Source of the DNA: Sphingomonas vulcanisoli
GTDB lineage: Bacteria > Pseudomonadota > Alphaproteobacteria > Sphingomonadales > Sphingomonadaceae
Assembly: GCF_011761305.1 (NCBI RefSeq)
Contig: NZ_JAAOZC010000004.1
Span: 186,001 to 250,000, forward strand
Reading direction: 5' to 3'
Length of the DNA stretch: 64,000 nt
A program made the position numbers and the translations under genes. The notes beneath the pieces are model-generated. The model was not told the DNA's origin. It was given only the letters and a program-made list of their open reading frames with translations, and did not search any database. The stretch's first letter is position 1. Each line of letters starts with the position of its first letter. Below, piece by piece: positions 1 through 8,030 of this stretch.

Positions 1-2
1 AG

Positions 3-53
3 GAACCCTACGCCACCGCCGACGCCGCCACCGCTGCCGAGCGGGTGGGTTGA
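3..53 (+). CDS. C-terminal end of an unidentified gene (partial)
   Basis: The third frame is open from the window edge to a TGA at 51-53 and gives a short alanine-rich tail (EPYATADAATAAERVG). This looks like a normal high-GC protein C-terminus, but it is too short to identify. It lies directly upstream of the first palindromic repeat. Confidence 0.3.
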   Translation, partial: EPYATADAATAAERVG

Positions 54-66
54 ACATTGTTATCAA

Positions 67-202
67 CCCCTCCCCTTCAGGGGAGGGGCTAGGGGTGGGG
101 TGCGCCGACGGGGGCTCGATGCCCCCGGCGGCGCTTTTGCAGCGGGCGTCGACGCTCGCTTCGCTCGCCCCCACCCCAACCCCTCCCCTGAAGGGGAGGG
201 GC
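67..202. repeat. Palindromic repeat, family A, copy 1
   Basis: The element has terminal hairpins CCCCTCCCCTTCAGGGGAGG-type at 67-88 and 180-201, flanking a G/C-rich centre with its own inverted repeat. It abuts or enters the 5' end of the M23 peptidase gene. Confidence 0.85.
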
Positions 203-1099
203 TTGAGTGCTGCGACAGCCCTCCTCCTCCTCGCCGCCTGCGCCGAACGCCAGACCGCGCCCGGCCCGCACACCCTGCCGCCGCCGCCCGGCCAACCCAT
301 CGCCCCGCCACCCCCGCAGATCGTCAGCCCCACGCTGTTCCAGCTCAAAGGCGAGGTCACCCAGGGCACCCTGCTCTACGGCACCGCGCCCAAAGACACC
401 GCCCTCCTGCTCCTCGACGGCAAGCCGCTCCGCTTTGCCGCCGACGGCCGCTTCGTCATCGGCCTCAACCGCGATGCCCCGCCCACCGCGCTGCTCGAAG
501 CGCGCCTCGCCGACGGTCGCCTGCTCCGCCTGCCGCTCACCGTCACGCCCCGCCAGTGGGACATCAGCAACCTGCCCACGCTGCAGCGCGGCGGCACGGC
601 GACACCCGCGCAGAAGCGCATCCGCGACGCCGAGATCGCGCAGATCGCCGCCGCCAAGGCGGTCAACGCGGAGAGCGATGGCTGGCGCGGGCCATGGGCG
701 TGGCCGGCGGTGGGGCGGATCAGCACGCTGTTCGGATCGCAGCGCACCTATGCCAATGGCGTTTCGGGCGCGCCGCACGGCGGCATCGATATCGCCCGTC
801 CCACCGGCTGGCCCGCGCTCGCGCCCGCCGATGGTGTCGTGGTGCTCGTCACCGATCATCCCTTCACGCTGGAGGGCAATATGGTGATGATCGATCATGG
901 CATGGGGCTGGTCTCGGCGATCATGCACTTGTCCGCGATCGAGGTGGTGAGCGGCCAGCGCGTCACGCGCGGTGAGGAGATCGGCAAGGTCGGCATGACC
1001 GGCAGCGCCACCGGCCCGCACCTGCATTGGGGCGTAACGTGGAATGCAAGCGCACGGTTGGACCCGCTGCTGATCGTCGGGCCGATGCCGAAGCCCTAA
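203..1099 (+). CDS. M23 family metallopeptidase, putative lipoprotein
   Basis: Probable murein endopeptidase of the M23 (LytM) family, exported and lipid-anchored. With TTG 203 as start, a hydrophobic stretch leads to a lipobox-like LLLLAAC (Cys13). A proline-rich linker follows, then the C-terminal peptidase domain with HGGID (His192, Asp196) and HLH (His273, His275) zinc and catalytic residues. The start is uncertain: the same frame stays open upstream through the family A repeat, with an ATG at 119 and a TTG at 50. The TTG 203 form lacks a basic n-region, whereas translating the repeat would supply KGRG just before the hydrophobic core. AAGGGGAGGGG in the repeat can act as ribosome binding site for TTG 203. 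Family assignment is firm; the start is not. Confidence 0.85.
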   Translation: MSAATALLLLAACAERQTAPGPHTLPPPPGQPIAPPPPQIVSPTLFQLKGEVTQGTLLYGTAPKDTALLLLDGKPLRFAADGRFVIGLNRDAPPTALLEARLADGRLLRLPLTVTPRQWDISNLPTLQRGGTATPAQKRIRDAEIAQIAAAKAVNAESDGWRGPWAWPAVGRISTLFGSQRTYANGVSGAPHGGIDIARPTGWPALAPADGVVVLVTDHPFTLEGNMVMIDHGMGLVSAIMHLSAIEVVSGQRVTRGEEIGKVGMTGSATGPHLHWGVTWNASARLDPLLIVGPMPKP

Positions 1100-1100
1100 A

Positions 1101-1223
1101 TCCTCCCCTGCAAGGGGAGGTGGCAGCCCGCAGGGCTGACGGAGGGGTGTCACCCTCTCGACAGCGGGACACCCCTCCACCATTCGCTGCGCGAACGGTC
1201 CCCCTCCCCTTGCAGGGGAGGAT
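1101..1223. repeat. Palindromic repeat, family B, copy 1
   Basis: Outer arms TCCTCCCCTGCAAGGGGAGG (from 1101) and CCCCTCCCCTTGCAGGGGAG (near 1201-1220) flank two inner inverted repeats, including GCAGCCCGCAGGGCTG and a GACACCCCTCC/GGAGGGGTGTC pair. It lies between the convergent M23 and XRE genes. Confidence 0.85.
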
Positions 1224-1250
1224 CGATGGGCAAACGGTCAGTCGAACTAT

Positions 1251-1814
1251 CTACAGCCCCCGCACCAATTGCTTCGCCACCGCGATCCACGGCGCATCGG
1301 CGATCACCACCTGCCGGCTGCCCGCGCCGGGCGGCAGCAACAGCAGCCGATCGCCCTCCCGCCCGATCATCCGCCCGAAGGCGAAGCGGCCCGCCGGGCG
1401 CGGCGCCAGCACATCGCGGTTGAGCGCGGTGGCGAAGGCCTCGGGCGCCAGCCGCTCGCACCACAAAATATCCCCCGCGCGATAATCGCCGATGCTCTCG
1501 CTGATCCGCACCGCGACATGCGCGGGCAGCACCACCGGCGGCACGACGCGCTGCTGATGCTTCGGGGCATGCGCACCCTGATGGCCGACTTCGGCGGCGA
1601 GCGGCAGATCAGCCTGTTCGGGCAGCCGCACCAGATCGCCGGCCGCAACGCCCAGCGCAGCGGCGATGCGGTTGAGCCAGCCGACCGATACGGTGCGCGT
1701 GCCCGTCTCCAATCGGCCGATCGTTTGCGCGGTAGTCGGCGGCACGCACGCATCGGCGACCTGCTGCAGGGTCATGCGCTTGGCGCGGCGCACCTCGCGG
1801 ATGTTGGTTATCAT
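1251..1814 (-). CDS. XRE-family helix-turn-helix transcriptional regulator
   Basis: Probable DNA-binding repressor of 187 aa. The N-terminal half is a Cro/CI-type HTH (IREVRRAKRMTLQQVADAC, then a recognition segment with QTIGRLETGTRT). The C-terminal half has no obvious catalytic residues. ATG 1814 was chosen because GAGGG lies 5 nt upstream; a TTG at 1826 is also in frame. It is divergent from the DUF6456 gene with a 100-bp gap that carries a TAACC-N5-GGTTA palindrome about 15 nt from the start, so autoregulation and control of the neighbour are plausible but inferred. Confidence 0.85.
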   Translation of the reverse strand: MITNIREVRRAKRMTLQQVADACVPPTTAQTIGRLETGTRTVSVGWLNRIAAALGVAAGDLVRLPEQADLPLAAEVGHQGAHAPKHQQRVVPPVVLPAHVAVRISESIGDYRAGDILWCERLAPEAFATALNRDVLAPRPAGRFAFGRMIGREGDRLLLLPPGAGSRQVVIADAPWIAVAKQLVRGL

Positions 1815-1828
1815 CAAATCCCTCAATA

Positions 1829-1843
1829 TAACCGTGTGGGTTA
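1829..1843. promoter_or_regulatory. Candidate XRE operator (inverted repeat)
   Basis: TAACCGTGTGGGTTA is a perfect 5-bp inverted repeat with a 5-bp spacer, set between the XRE start (1814) and the divergent gene (1915). Size and position fit a Cro/CI-type operator. No binding evidence is visible. Confidence 0.5.
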
Positions 1844-1914
1844 TTTATCGCTGTCCCACAGCGCGTTTGACGTGGCAAGCCCAAAATCGAGTCGGGCAAT
1901 CGGGAGACGAACGG

Positions 1915-2430
1915 GTGGAAGCGGACAAGCAGGCGAACGGCGGCAATAGGCGGCGCATTCTGGTGGAGCGCGCATTACCCGATCCGGTCGGCGTGGCGAG
2001 CGGCGTGCGGCGGCGCGGACCGGCGCGGACGGTGACGGTCAATCTCGCCGAATCGCCGCTCGGCTGGCTGCTGGCGCGCGGGCTGGTCTCGCTCCGACAG
2101 CATGATGCGGGCGTGCGGCTGCGCGATGATTGGACGATGGCGGGGCTCGGCCCGCGCGTGACGATGCGCTGGGACGCCATGCCCACCGCCAAGGGCGCGC
2201 GCGGCCCCGATGCCCCGCTCGATCCCACGCTCGCCGGAATCGCCGCCAAGCGCCGCTTCGATGGCGCGATCGCGGCGGCGGGACAGGGATTGTCCGATGT
2301 GCTGTGGCGGGTGGTCTGCAGTGGCGAAGGGCTGGAAGCCTGCGAGCGCGCGCTCGGCTGGCCCAAACGTGCGGCAAAGCTGGTGCTGCTGATGGCGCTG
2401 GATCGCGTCGCGGACTATTATCGGCTGTGA
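1915..2430 (+). CDS. DUF6456 domain-containing protein
   Basis: Protein of 171 aa whose C-terminal half (SPLGWLLARG, then DPTLAGIAAKRRFDGA and a final ALGWPKRAAKLVLLMALDR segment) resembles the DUF6456 family of alphaproteobacterial proteins, whose function is unknown to me. It is rich in Arg and Ala, with helical segments at the C-terminus. GTG 1915 was preferred because GGGAG lies 9 nt upstream, and starting further upstream would run through the XRE promoter region. It is divergent from the XRE regulator. Family B repeat follows directly after the stop. Confidence 0.75.
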   Translation: MEADKQANGGNRRRILVERALPDPVGVASGVRRRGPARTVTVNLAESPLGWLLARGLVSLRQHDAGVRLRDDWTMAGLGPRVTMRWDAMPTAKGARGPDAPLDPTLAGIAAKRRFDGAIAAAGQGLSDVLWRVVCSGEGLEACERALGWPKRAAKLVLLMALDRVADYYRL

Positions 2431-2432
2431 AA

Positions 2433-2557
2433 TCCTCCCCTGGAAGGGGAGGTGGCGCGCGGAGCGCGACGGAGGGGTGTCAACGGTGCGATTTTCCCAA
2501 ACGGTGACACCCCTCCACCGGCCTGCGGCCGGTCCCCCTCCCCTTGCAGGGGAGGAT
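2433..2557. repeat. Palindromic repeat, family B, copy 2
   Basis: Fills the gap between the DUF6456 gene and tlyA. The distal hairpin (2537-2555, 8-bp stem, 3-nt loop TGC) carries the tlyA Shine-Dalgarno sequence in its 3' arm. Confidence 0.85.
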
Positions 2558-2563
2558 CATTAG

Positions 2564-3307
2564 GTGCCCAAAATCCGCATAGATCAGGCGCTTGTCGATC
2601 GCGGCCTCGTCGAAAGCCGCAGCCGCGCGCAGGCGCTGATCCTCGCGGGCCTCGTCTATGCGGGGGAGCGCAAGGTGGCCAAGGCGGGGGAAGCGATCGC
2701 CGAGGATCAGCCGCTGGAGGTGCGCGGGCGCGATCATCCCTGGGTGTCGCGCGGCGGGCTCAAGCTCGATCATGCGCTCGAATGGTTCGGCTGGGATGTC
2801 GGCGGGGCGGTGGCGATGGATGTGGGATCGTCGACCGGCGGCTTCACCGATGTGCTGCTCGCGCGCGGCGCGGCGCGGGTCTATGCGGTGGATAGCGGCA
2901 CCAATCAGCTCGCCTGGAAGCTGCGGCAGGACACGCGCGTCGTCGTGCTCGAACAGACCAACGCCCGCTATCTGACCGGCGAGGATGTGCCCGAGGCGAT
3001 CGATCTGATCGTCTGCGATGCCAGCTTCATCGCGCTCGCCAAAGTCCTCGCCCGCCCGCTGGAGTTTGCCAGCGTCCGCGCGCGGCTGGTCGCGCTGATC
3101 AAACCCCAGTTCGAGGCCGGGCGCGCCGAGGTCGGCAAGGGCGGAGTCGTCCGCGATCCCGCGATCCACGCGCGCGTCTGCGCCGAGGTCGAGGCGTGGG
3201 TGGAGCTGCAGGGCTGGCATGTCGACGGCATCGTCCCGAGCCCGATCACCGGCCCCGAAGGCAATGTCGAATTCCTGATCGCGGCGACGCGGCGGGAGGG
3301 ATTTTGA
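2564..3307 (+). CDS. tlyA: TlyA family RNA methyltransferase
   Basis: Putative rRNA (cytidine-2'-O)-methyltransferase of the TlyA/hemolysin A family, 247 aa, the usual length. An N-terminal S4 RNA-binding domain (about residues 3-60, IRIDQALVDRGL) precedes an FtsJ-like Rossmann methyltransferase domain with the SAM motif DVGSSTGGFTD at 86-96, ICDASFIAL and LIKPQFEAGR downstream. GTG 2564 is chosen because GGAGG (2551-2555) lies 8 nt upstream. That ribosome binding site is part of the family B repeat hairpin. Confidence 0.93.
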   Translation: MPKIRIDQALVDRGLVESRSRAQALILAGLVYAGERKVAKAGEAIAEDQPLEVRGRDHPWVSRGGLKLDHALEWFGWDVGGAVAMDVGSSTGGFTDVLLARGAARVYAVDSGTNQLAWKLRQDTRVVVLEQTNARYLTGEDVPEAIDLIVCDASFIALAKVLARPLEFASVRARLVALIKPQFEAGRAEVGKGGVVRDPAIHARVCAEVEAWVELQGWHVDGIVPSPITGPEGNVEFLIAATRREGF

Positions 3308-3372
3308 ACCGCGACATTGGCCTCACTTTCCCCTCACCTTTCGCACTCCTCAACTTCCTCAACTTCGCCCTT

Positions 3373-3430
3373 CCCGTTTGTCCCGAGCGTAGTCGAGGGA
3401 CGTGTCTCGACTTCGCTCGACACGAACGGG
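3373..3430. repeat. Short inverted repeat, family C, copy 1
   Basis: CCCGTTTGTCCCGAGCG...CGAGGGACGTGTCTCGACTTCG...CGAACGGG: nested inverted halves typical of the short 'tcgaag/cttcgac' dispersed repeats. It lies between tlyA and the BMFP gene. Confidence 0.75.
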
Positions 3431-3501
3431 TAAGGTTGGGACGTTGCACTTCCCACAATCCGTCGCCATCTGACGTTCAACAGTTCGACCGGAGCCCACC
3501 C

Positions 3502-3798
3502 ATGCAGACCGAAAACAAGTTCTTCGAGGATTTCGCCAAGATGGCCAACGGCTTCGCCGGCACCTTCGCCGGCATGGGGCGTGAGGCCGAGGCGGGGCTG
3601 CGTGAGAAGTTCAAGGGGCTGATGGGCGGGATGGATTTCGTCAGCCGCGAGGAATTCGAGGCGGTGAAGGCGATGGCTGCCGCCGCGCGCGACGAGGTGG
3701 AGGCGCTCAAGGCCGAGATCGCCGCGCTCAAGCCCGCGCCCGAAGGCGATGCGCCGACCGCCGACAATCCCGAGCCCGGCAAAAAGGCCAAGCGCTAA
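3502..3798 (+). CDS. UbiK-like accessory factor (BMFP domain)
   Basis: Small 98-aa protein of the membrane fusogenic BMFP/UbiK family, which in other proteobacteria assists ubiquinone biosynthesis. It has an N-terminal amphipathic segment (ENKFFEDFAKMANGF), a Gly/Met-rich middle and a C-terminal coiled coil (SREEFEAVKAMAAAARDEVE onward), then an acidic-basic tail ending in KKAKR. ATG 3502 has GGAG 7 nt upstream. Family resemblance is clear; involvement in ubiquinone synthesis is inferred from homologues. Confidence 0.8.
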   Translation: MQTENKFFEDFAKMANGFAGTFAGMGREAEAGLREKFKGLMGGMDFVSREEFEAVKAMAAAARDEVEALKAEIAALKPAPEGDAPTADNPEPGKKAKR

Positions 3799-3870
3799 TC
3801 CCGGACTTTTCCACAGCTTTATGCCCGGCCGCGCTAGGCTTGGCAGACCCCGTGCGTTACGGTTTGTTCG

Positions 3871-3946
3871 GCACCGGCCCGCTCCCCCACCCGGCCTCCC
3901 ATCCAGGATACGCTGTGGGAGGCCGGGTTGGGGAGCGGGCCGGTGC
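3871..3946. repeat. 31-bp near-perfect inverted repeat (hairpin)
   Basis: GCACCGGCCCGCTCCCCCAC... at 3871-3901 pairs with 3916-3946 with a single mismatch across 31 bp and a 14-nt loop. It lies between the BMFP and YbjN genes and may act as a terminator-like barrier or be a further repeat family. There is no T-tract. Confidence 0.7.
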
Positions 3947-3996
3947 CGCCCGCAGGTCAGCGCCGCTGACCTGCGTCTAACGAGCGAGGCTGGTCT

Positions 3997-4506
3997 ATGA
4001 TCGCTGAGGATTTCGAGAGCGAGCCGCTGGGCGAGGTGCCGATCGATACGATCGAGCAATATTGCGAGGCGCATAACTGGTCTTTCGAACGTGTTTCCGA
4101 TGACGAACTGGTCGCCACCGTCGCGGGCAGCTGGACCAAGCATGAGCTGCGCGCGGTGTGGCGCGAGGCCGATCGCGTGCTGCAATTCCTGGCGCTGCCC
4201 GATATCCGCGTCCCCACCGATCGCCGCGGCGCGCTTTACGAGACGATCGGGCTGGTCAACGAACAGCTCTGGCTCGGCCATTTCGAGCTGTGGTCATCGA
4301 GCGGCATCCTGCTCTTCCGCCATGCCGCCTTGCTGGACATCAACGCGGACAGCGCGCTCAGCCTCGATCATGCCGAGGCGCTGATCGAAGCCGCGATCGA
4401 CGAATGCGAGCGTTTCTATCCGGTCTTTCAGTTCGTATTGTGGGGCGGCAAGAGCCCGAGCGAGGCGATCGCCGCGGCGCTGATCGATACGGCGGGCGAG
4501 GCGTAA
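3997..4506 (+). CDS. YbjN domain-containing protein
   Basis: Cytosolic 169-aa protein of the YbjN family, related in fold to type III secretion chaperones; the biological role is poorly defined. The sequence shows the family pattern: an N-terminal IEQYCEAHNWSFERV, a beta-rich core (ELVATVAG, LQFLALPDIRVP), a central helix ETIGLVNEQLWLGHFELW and a C-terminal helix with FYPVFQFVLWGGKSP. ATG 3997 gives the natural length. It has no signal peptide. Confidence 0.88.
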   Translation: MIAEDFESEPLGEVPIDTIEQYCEAHNWSFERVSDDELVATVAGSWTKHELRAVWREADRVLQFLALPDIRVPTDRRGALYETIGLVNEQLWLGHFELWSSSGILLFRHAALLDINADSALSLDHAEALIEAAIDECERFYPVFQFVLWGGKSPSEAIAAALIDTAGEA

Positions 4507-4611
4507 CAGCCTAGCCGCGGTCCGTTCCGTCATCCCGGGATCCGCCCCATTCCGGGTTCGGAGCCAGCGGGTGGGTGGATGCCGGAACACGTCCAGCAGG
4601 GCGATGAGATA

Positions 4612-5949
4612 TTAAGCAGCCGCCCGCTCCAGCCGCGCCACCACCCGCGCTTGACCGATCAATGGCAGCAGGCTCGCCATATCGGGGCCGTGATCATGGC
4701 CGGTCAGCGCCTGGCGCAGCGGCAGGAAAAGTCCCTTGCCCTTGCGCCCCGTTTCTTGCTTGAGCCGGTTCGTTAGCGCAGCCCAGGGCTCGGCGCTCCA
4801 ATCGATCTCCGCCGCCACCCGTGCCGCCGTGGCGAGATAGGCGCCGTCCTCTTCATTCACTGCGGGCGCATCGATCTCCCCCGCCAGCACGGCAACCCAA
4901 TCGCTGGCCTGATCGATCCGCGTCAGATTGGGGGCAATCACCGGCCAGGCGGCAGCGTCGATTGCTGACGGCAGGCGATCCGCCACCGCCGCATAGGGCA
5001 GCAGGTGGATCATCTTGGCGTTGAGTGCCTTCAATTCCTCGAGATCGAACCGCGCGGGCGCGCGGCCGAAGCGGGCGAAGTCGAGGGTCTCGGAAAGCGT
5101 ATCGAGGCCGGTGACAGGCTCGACGGGATCGCTGGTGCCGATCCGCGCGAGCAAAGCAGCGAGCGCCAGCGGCTCGATCCCTTCCTCGCGGAAGGCATCG
5201 GCGCCGAGCGAGCCGAGCCGCTTGGAAAGCTTGCCCTCACTGCCGACCAGCAGGGCTTCGTGCGCAAAAGCGGGGGCCGTCGCGCCCAGCGCAGCGAACA
5301 TCTGCAATTGCAGACCGGTGTTGGTGACATGATCCTCGCCGCGCACGACATGGGTGACGCCCATGTCGATATCGTCGATCACGCTGGGCAGCATGTAGAG
5401 CCAGCTGCCATCGGCGCGGCGGATCACGGGATCGCTCTGCAGCGCGGGATCGATCTTCTGGTGCCCGCGGACGAGATCGTACCATGCGATCGGGGCGGTG
5501 TGATCGAGCTTGAAGCGCCAGTGCGGTGCGATGCCCTTGGCCTCGAGCGCCGCCCGCTCCTCATCGCTCAGCCTGAGCGCGGCGCGATCGTAGATCGGCG
5601 GCAGACCGCGCCCGGCCAGCACCTTGCGCTTGAGGTCCAACTCGTCCTGCGTCTCATAGGCGGGATAGACGTGCCCCGCCGCGCGCAATTCCTCGAAACG
5701 CCGCTCGTAAAGATCGAAGCGCTCGGATTGGCGCACCATCCCATCCGGCGCGGTGCCGAACCAGGCGAGATCGGTCTGGATCGCGTCGGCGAACTCCACC
5801 GTCGATCGGGCGAGATCGGTATCGTCGAGGCGGAGCAGGCAGCGCCCGCCGTGCTTTTTCGCCCACAGCCAATTGTGAAGCGCGGTACGCAGATTGCCGA
5901 CATGGAGCCGGCCCGTCGGCGACGGGGCGAAGCGGGTAACGACTGTCAT
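4612..5949 (-). CDS. gltX: Glutamate--tRNA ligase
   Basis: Class I aminoacyl-tRNA synthetase that charges tRNA with glutamate. The 445-aa product starts at ATG 5949 (TVVTRFAPSPTGRLHVGN), holding the HIGH-type motif; the KMSKS-type motif is KLSKRLGS. At 445 aa it is shorter than the roughly 470-aa discriminating type. Many alphaproteobacteria carry two GluRS genes, one of which charges tRNA-Gln for later amidation. Which one this is cannot be settled here. The stop of the upstream acyltransferase gene is only 7 nt away, so the two are probably co-transcribed. Confidence 0.92.
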   Translation of the reverse strand: MTVVTRFAPSPTGRLHVGNLRTALHNWLWAKKHGGRCLLRLDDTDLARSTVEFADAIQTDLAWFGTAPDGMVRQSERFDLYERRFEELRAAGHVYPAYETQDELDLKRKVLAGRGLPPIYDRAALRLSDEERAALEAKGIAPHWRFKLDHTAPIAWYDLVRGHQKIDPALQSDPVIRRADGSWLYMLPSVIDDIDMGVTHVVRGEDHVTNTGLQLQMFAALGATAPAFAHEALLVGSEGKLSKRLGSLGADAFREEGIEPLALAALLARIGTSDPVEPVTGLDTLSETLDFARFGRAPARFDLEELKALNAKMIHLLPYAAVADRLPSAIDAAAWPVIAPNLTRIDQASDWVAVLAGEIDAPAVNEEDGAYLATAARVAAEIDWSAEPWAALTNRLKQETGRKGKGLFLPLRQALTGHDHGPDMASLLPLIGQARVVARLERAAA

Positions 5950-5956
5950 GCGCGGC

Positions 5957-7090
5957 TTATGCGAGCAGGCCGCGCGGTGGTCCATCCCGGTGCGCGGGCT
6001 TGACGCGGAACAGGCGGCGCAGGCCCTCGGTCACAGGCTTGAGCGCGCGCGCCACCGCCGGCTCGGCCCAGCGCGCCAGCAGCCAGGCGAGCGCCATCAT
6101 CGCCGCCGTCACCAGCAAGGGCGGCAGCAGCACGGGCATCACCGTCTCCCGCGCCAGCACCGCGATCAGCCCGACGCCGATCGCGCTGTGCACCAGATAG
6201 AGCGGGTAACTGACGAAGCCGACGAACAGCAGCCAGCGCGCCTCCAGCAGCCGCTGCGCCAGCGCCGATTGCTGGACCCAGGCGAAGAACAGCACCGAAA
6301 GGCCGAGCGAGATCCGCGTCGTCTTCTCGATATTGTCGGGAATGTCGGTGGTGAGCGAAGCGATCAGGCCCATCGCCAACGCCAGCGCGAACAGGCCGCG
6401 ATCCCGATCCTTGCGCGCCTTGAAGAAGAGCGCCCCGCTTGCGAACCAGCCGAAATAGCCGCAGCCGAGATTTTTCAGGAAGCGGTAGGGTGGCTTGAGA
6501 TAAGGGACAAGCGCATAATCGTGCGCCAGCGGCGGCATCATCACCACCGCGATCCACAGGCCGATCAGCGCCGCGAGCGACCGCTGCCAGCCGATGCGGA
6601 AATAGAGCAGCCCGATCACCACGTAGAATGCCGCCTCGACATACAGCGACCAGAAGGCGCCATCCAGCGAGCGGACGTTGAGCCCGAAATAGCGGATGAA
6701 GTAGAAGGGGTTCACAAGCGTCAGCCCCGGCATCAGATCGAGCGCGTGCGCCTGCCCCCCCGGCATCCAGCGCGCCATCGGCTGCGCGGCGCAATAGATC
6801 AGCACCGATCCGATCAGCATCGCGGGGAACAGCCGGATCCAGCGCCGCAGCATGAAATCGACGAAGCCGGTGCACCGCTCCAGCGTCATAAAGATGACGT
6901 AGCCGGAGATCAGGAAGAACAGGTTCACCCCCGCCCAGCCCTGCCGCACCACGGGCCAGTAAGCGAAGCGGCCTCCGTAAGGCAGGTGCATCGCATAGAC
7001 CGGGCCGAGATAATGCCAGGCGAGCACCAGCAGGATCGCCAGACCCCGCAAGCCATCCAGATAGAGGATCCGCTCCTGCCCCTTGTGCAT
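5957..7090 (-). CDS. Acyltransferase 3 family membrane protein
   Basis: Integral membrane acyltransferase of the OafA/YrhL family, which acylates cell-surface sugars such as O-antigen or exopolysaccharide. The 377-aa protein starts ILYLDGLRGLAILLVLAWHY, which includes the family's conserved His in the first membrane helix. About ten hydrophobic helices follow, with a basic C-terminal tail. The acceptor cannot be predicted. It lies immediately upstream of gltX on the same strand; the functions appear unrelated. Confidence 0.88.
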   Translation of the reverse strand: MHKGQERILYLDGLRGLAILLVLAWHYLGPVYAMHLPYGGRFAYWPVVRQGWAGVNLFFLISGYVIFMTLERCTGFVDFMLRRWIRLFPAMLIGSVLIYCAAQPMARWMPGGQAHALDLMPGLTLVNPFYFIRYFGLNVRSLDGAFWSLYVEAAFYVVIGLLYFRIGWQRSLAALIGLWIAVVMMPPLAHDYALVPYLKPPYRFLKNLGCGYFGWFASGALFFKARKDRDRGLFALALAMGLIASLTTDIPDNIEKTTRISLGLSVLFFAWVQQSALAQRLLEARWLLFVGFVSYPLYLVHSAIGVGLIAVLARETVMPVLLPPLLVTAAMMALAWLLARWAEPAVARALKPVTEGLRRLFRVKPAHRDGPPRGLLA

Positions 7091-7140
7091 CGGCGCGGCT
7101 TATCAGCGACTTGCGCGCCGCGCTAGATTGTTGGCCACAC

Positions 7141-7216
7141 CGTGCTCCGGCGAAGGCCGGAGCGCTGGAGAGGTGAGCACTGACGCCGCCAGCGCTCCGG
7201 CCTTCGCCGGAGCACG
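7141..7216. repeat. 28-bp perfect inverted repeat (hairpin)
   Basis: CGTGCTCCGGCGAAGGCCGG... at 7141-7168 is a perfect inverted copy of 7189-7216, and each arm is itself hairpin-forming. It sits just past the DUF2306 stop codon, where it could end transcription or protect the mRNA 3' end. Confidence 0.75.
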
Positions 7217-7220
7217 ACAG

Positions 7221-7718
7221 TCAGCCAAACAGCCAGCTCCCCAGCAACCGCCCCGGCAGGAACACGAACAGCCCCGCCACGATCAGCCCGATATAGACAT
7301 TGGTCATCACGCGCCGGTGCTTGCTGACCTGCCCGCGCATCGCCATCACCACGCCGCGCGGCACGCTGACCAGCACGACCAGCGAGAGGATGTGGATCCA
7401 GCTCAAATGCCCCGAACTCCGCACGCCGAAGCTGGCGAGCGCCGTGACGATCATCAGGATCACCCAGGTGCGGCCGAGCATCCGATGCAACCGATCGCCC
7501 TTGCGCCGGATCATGACATAAGCGCCGAGCGGCAGCGCCGGGATCACCGTGGCGAGATGCACCGCCAGCCACGGCGACACGCCCGCTATCGGCACGCCGC
7601 TGTTCAGCCGCCGAACGACCGCGATCAGCAGCATCGATCCAACTAGAATCGCGCCGCCGACGATCATCTTGGAAGGCGCGCGATAGGGGGTTGGGCGATC
7701 GATTGCGAGGCTGGCCAT
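7221..7718 (-). CDS. DUF2306 domain-containing membrane protein
   Basis: Integral membrane protein of 165 aa with four predicted helices (for example MIVGGAILVGSMLLIAVV, IPALPLGAYVMI, VILMIVTALASF, YIGLIVAGLFVFLP). The conserved KGDRLHRMLGRTW and SKHRRVMTN segments, with His residues, match the DUF2306 family of unknown function. ATG 7718 has CAGGAGA at good spacing. No operon partner is evident. Confidence 0.8.
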   Translation of the reverse strand: MASLAIDRPTPYRAPSKMIVGGAILVGSMLLIAVVRRLNSGVPIAGVSPWLAVHLATVIPALPLGAYVMIRRKGDRLHRMLGRTWVILMIVTALASFGVRSSGHLSWIHILSLVVLVSVPRGVVMAMRGQVSKHRRVMTNVYIGLIVAGLFVFLPGRLLGSWLFG

Positions 7719-7870
7719 TGAGTGTCTCCTGGGTGTTGTCGGGAGATGAGCGGCAGCACAGCAGGCCCGCAATCGCGCTTACGCCGAGGGTGCCAAAACC
7801 TTCGTGGGCGGTTGACAGAAACCGTTCGCGCTTCGTGAATGGTACGCGATGATCTGGCCAGCAACAACAA

Positions 7871-8023
7871 CCCCTCCCCTTCAGGGGAGGGGCATAGGGG
7901 TGGGGGCGCGCGTCTGCGCGCCTCGAAGAATCAGCCACCGGCCGCCACCTAAAGCAACGTCGGGGGCATCGAGCCCCCGCCGCCGCTATCCCACCCCCAA
8001 CCCCTCCCTTGAAAGGGAGGGGC
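7871..8023. repeat. Palindromic repeat, family A, copy 2
   Basis: Terminal hairpins at about 7871-7892 and 8001-8022 (CCCCTCCCTTGAAAGGGAGG). The inner part includes GCGCGCGTCTGCGCGC and a GGGGGCATCGAGCCCCC hairpin. The distal hairpin supplies the Shine-Dalgarno sequence of the LytTR gene. Confidence 0.85.
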
Positions 8024-8030
8024 TTTGGTG

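Noticed and set aside
67-202. Repeat arrays considered as CRISPR
   Set aside because: Copies are dispersed singly between genes, not in regularly spaced arrays, and no cas gene is present.
5950-6875. Second frame overlapping the acyltransferase gene
   Set aside because: Shadow of the real membrane-protein frame, without helices in the expected pattern.
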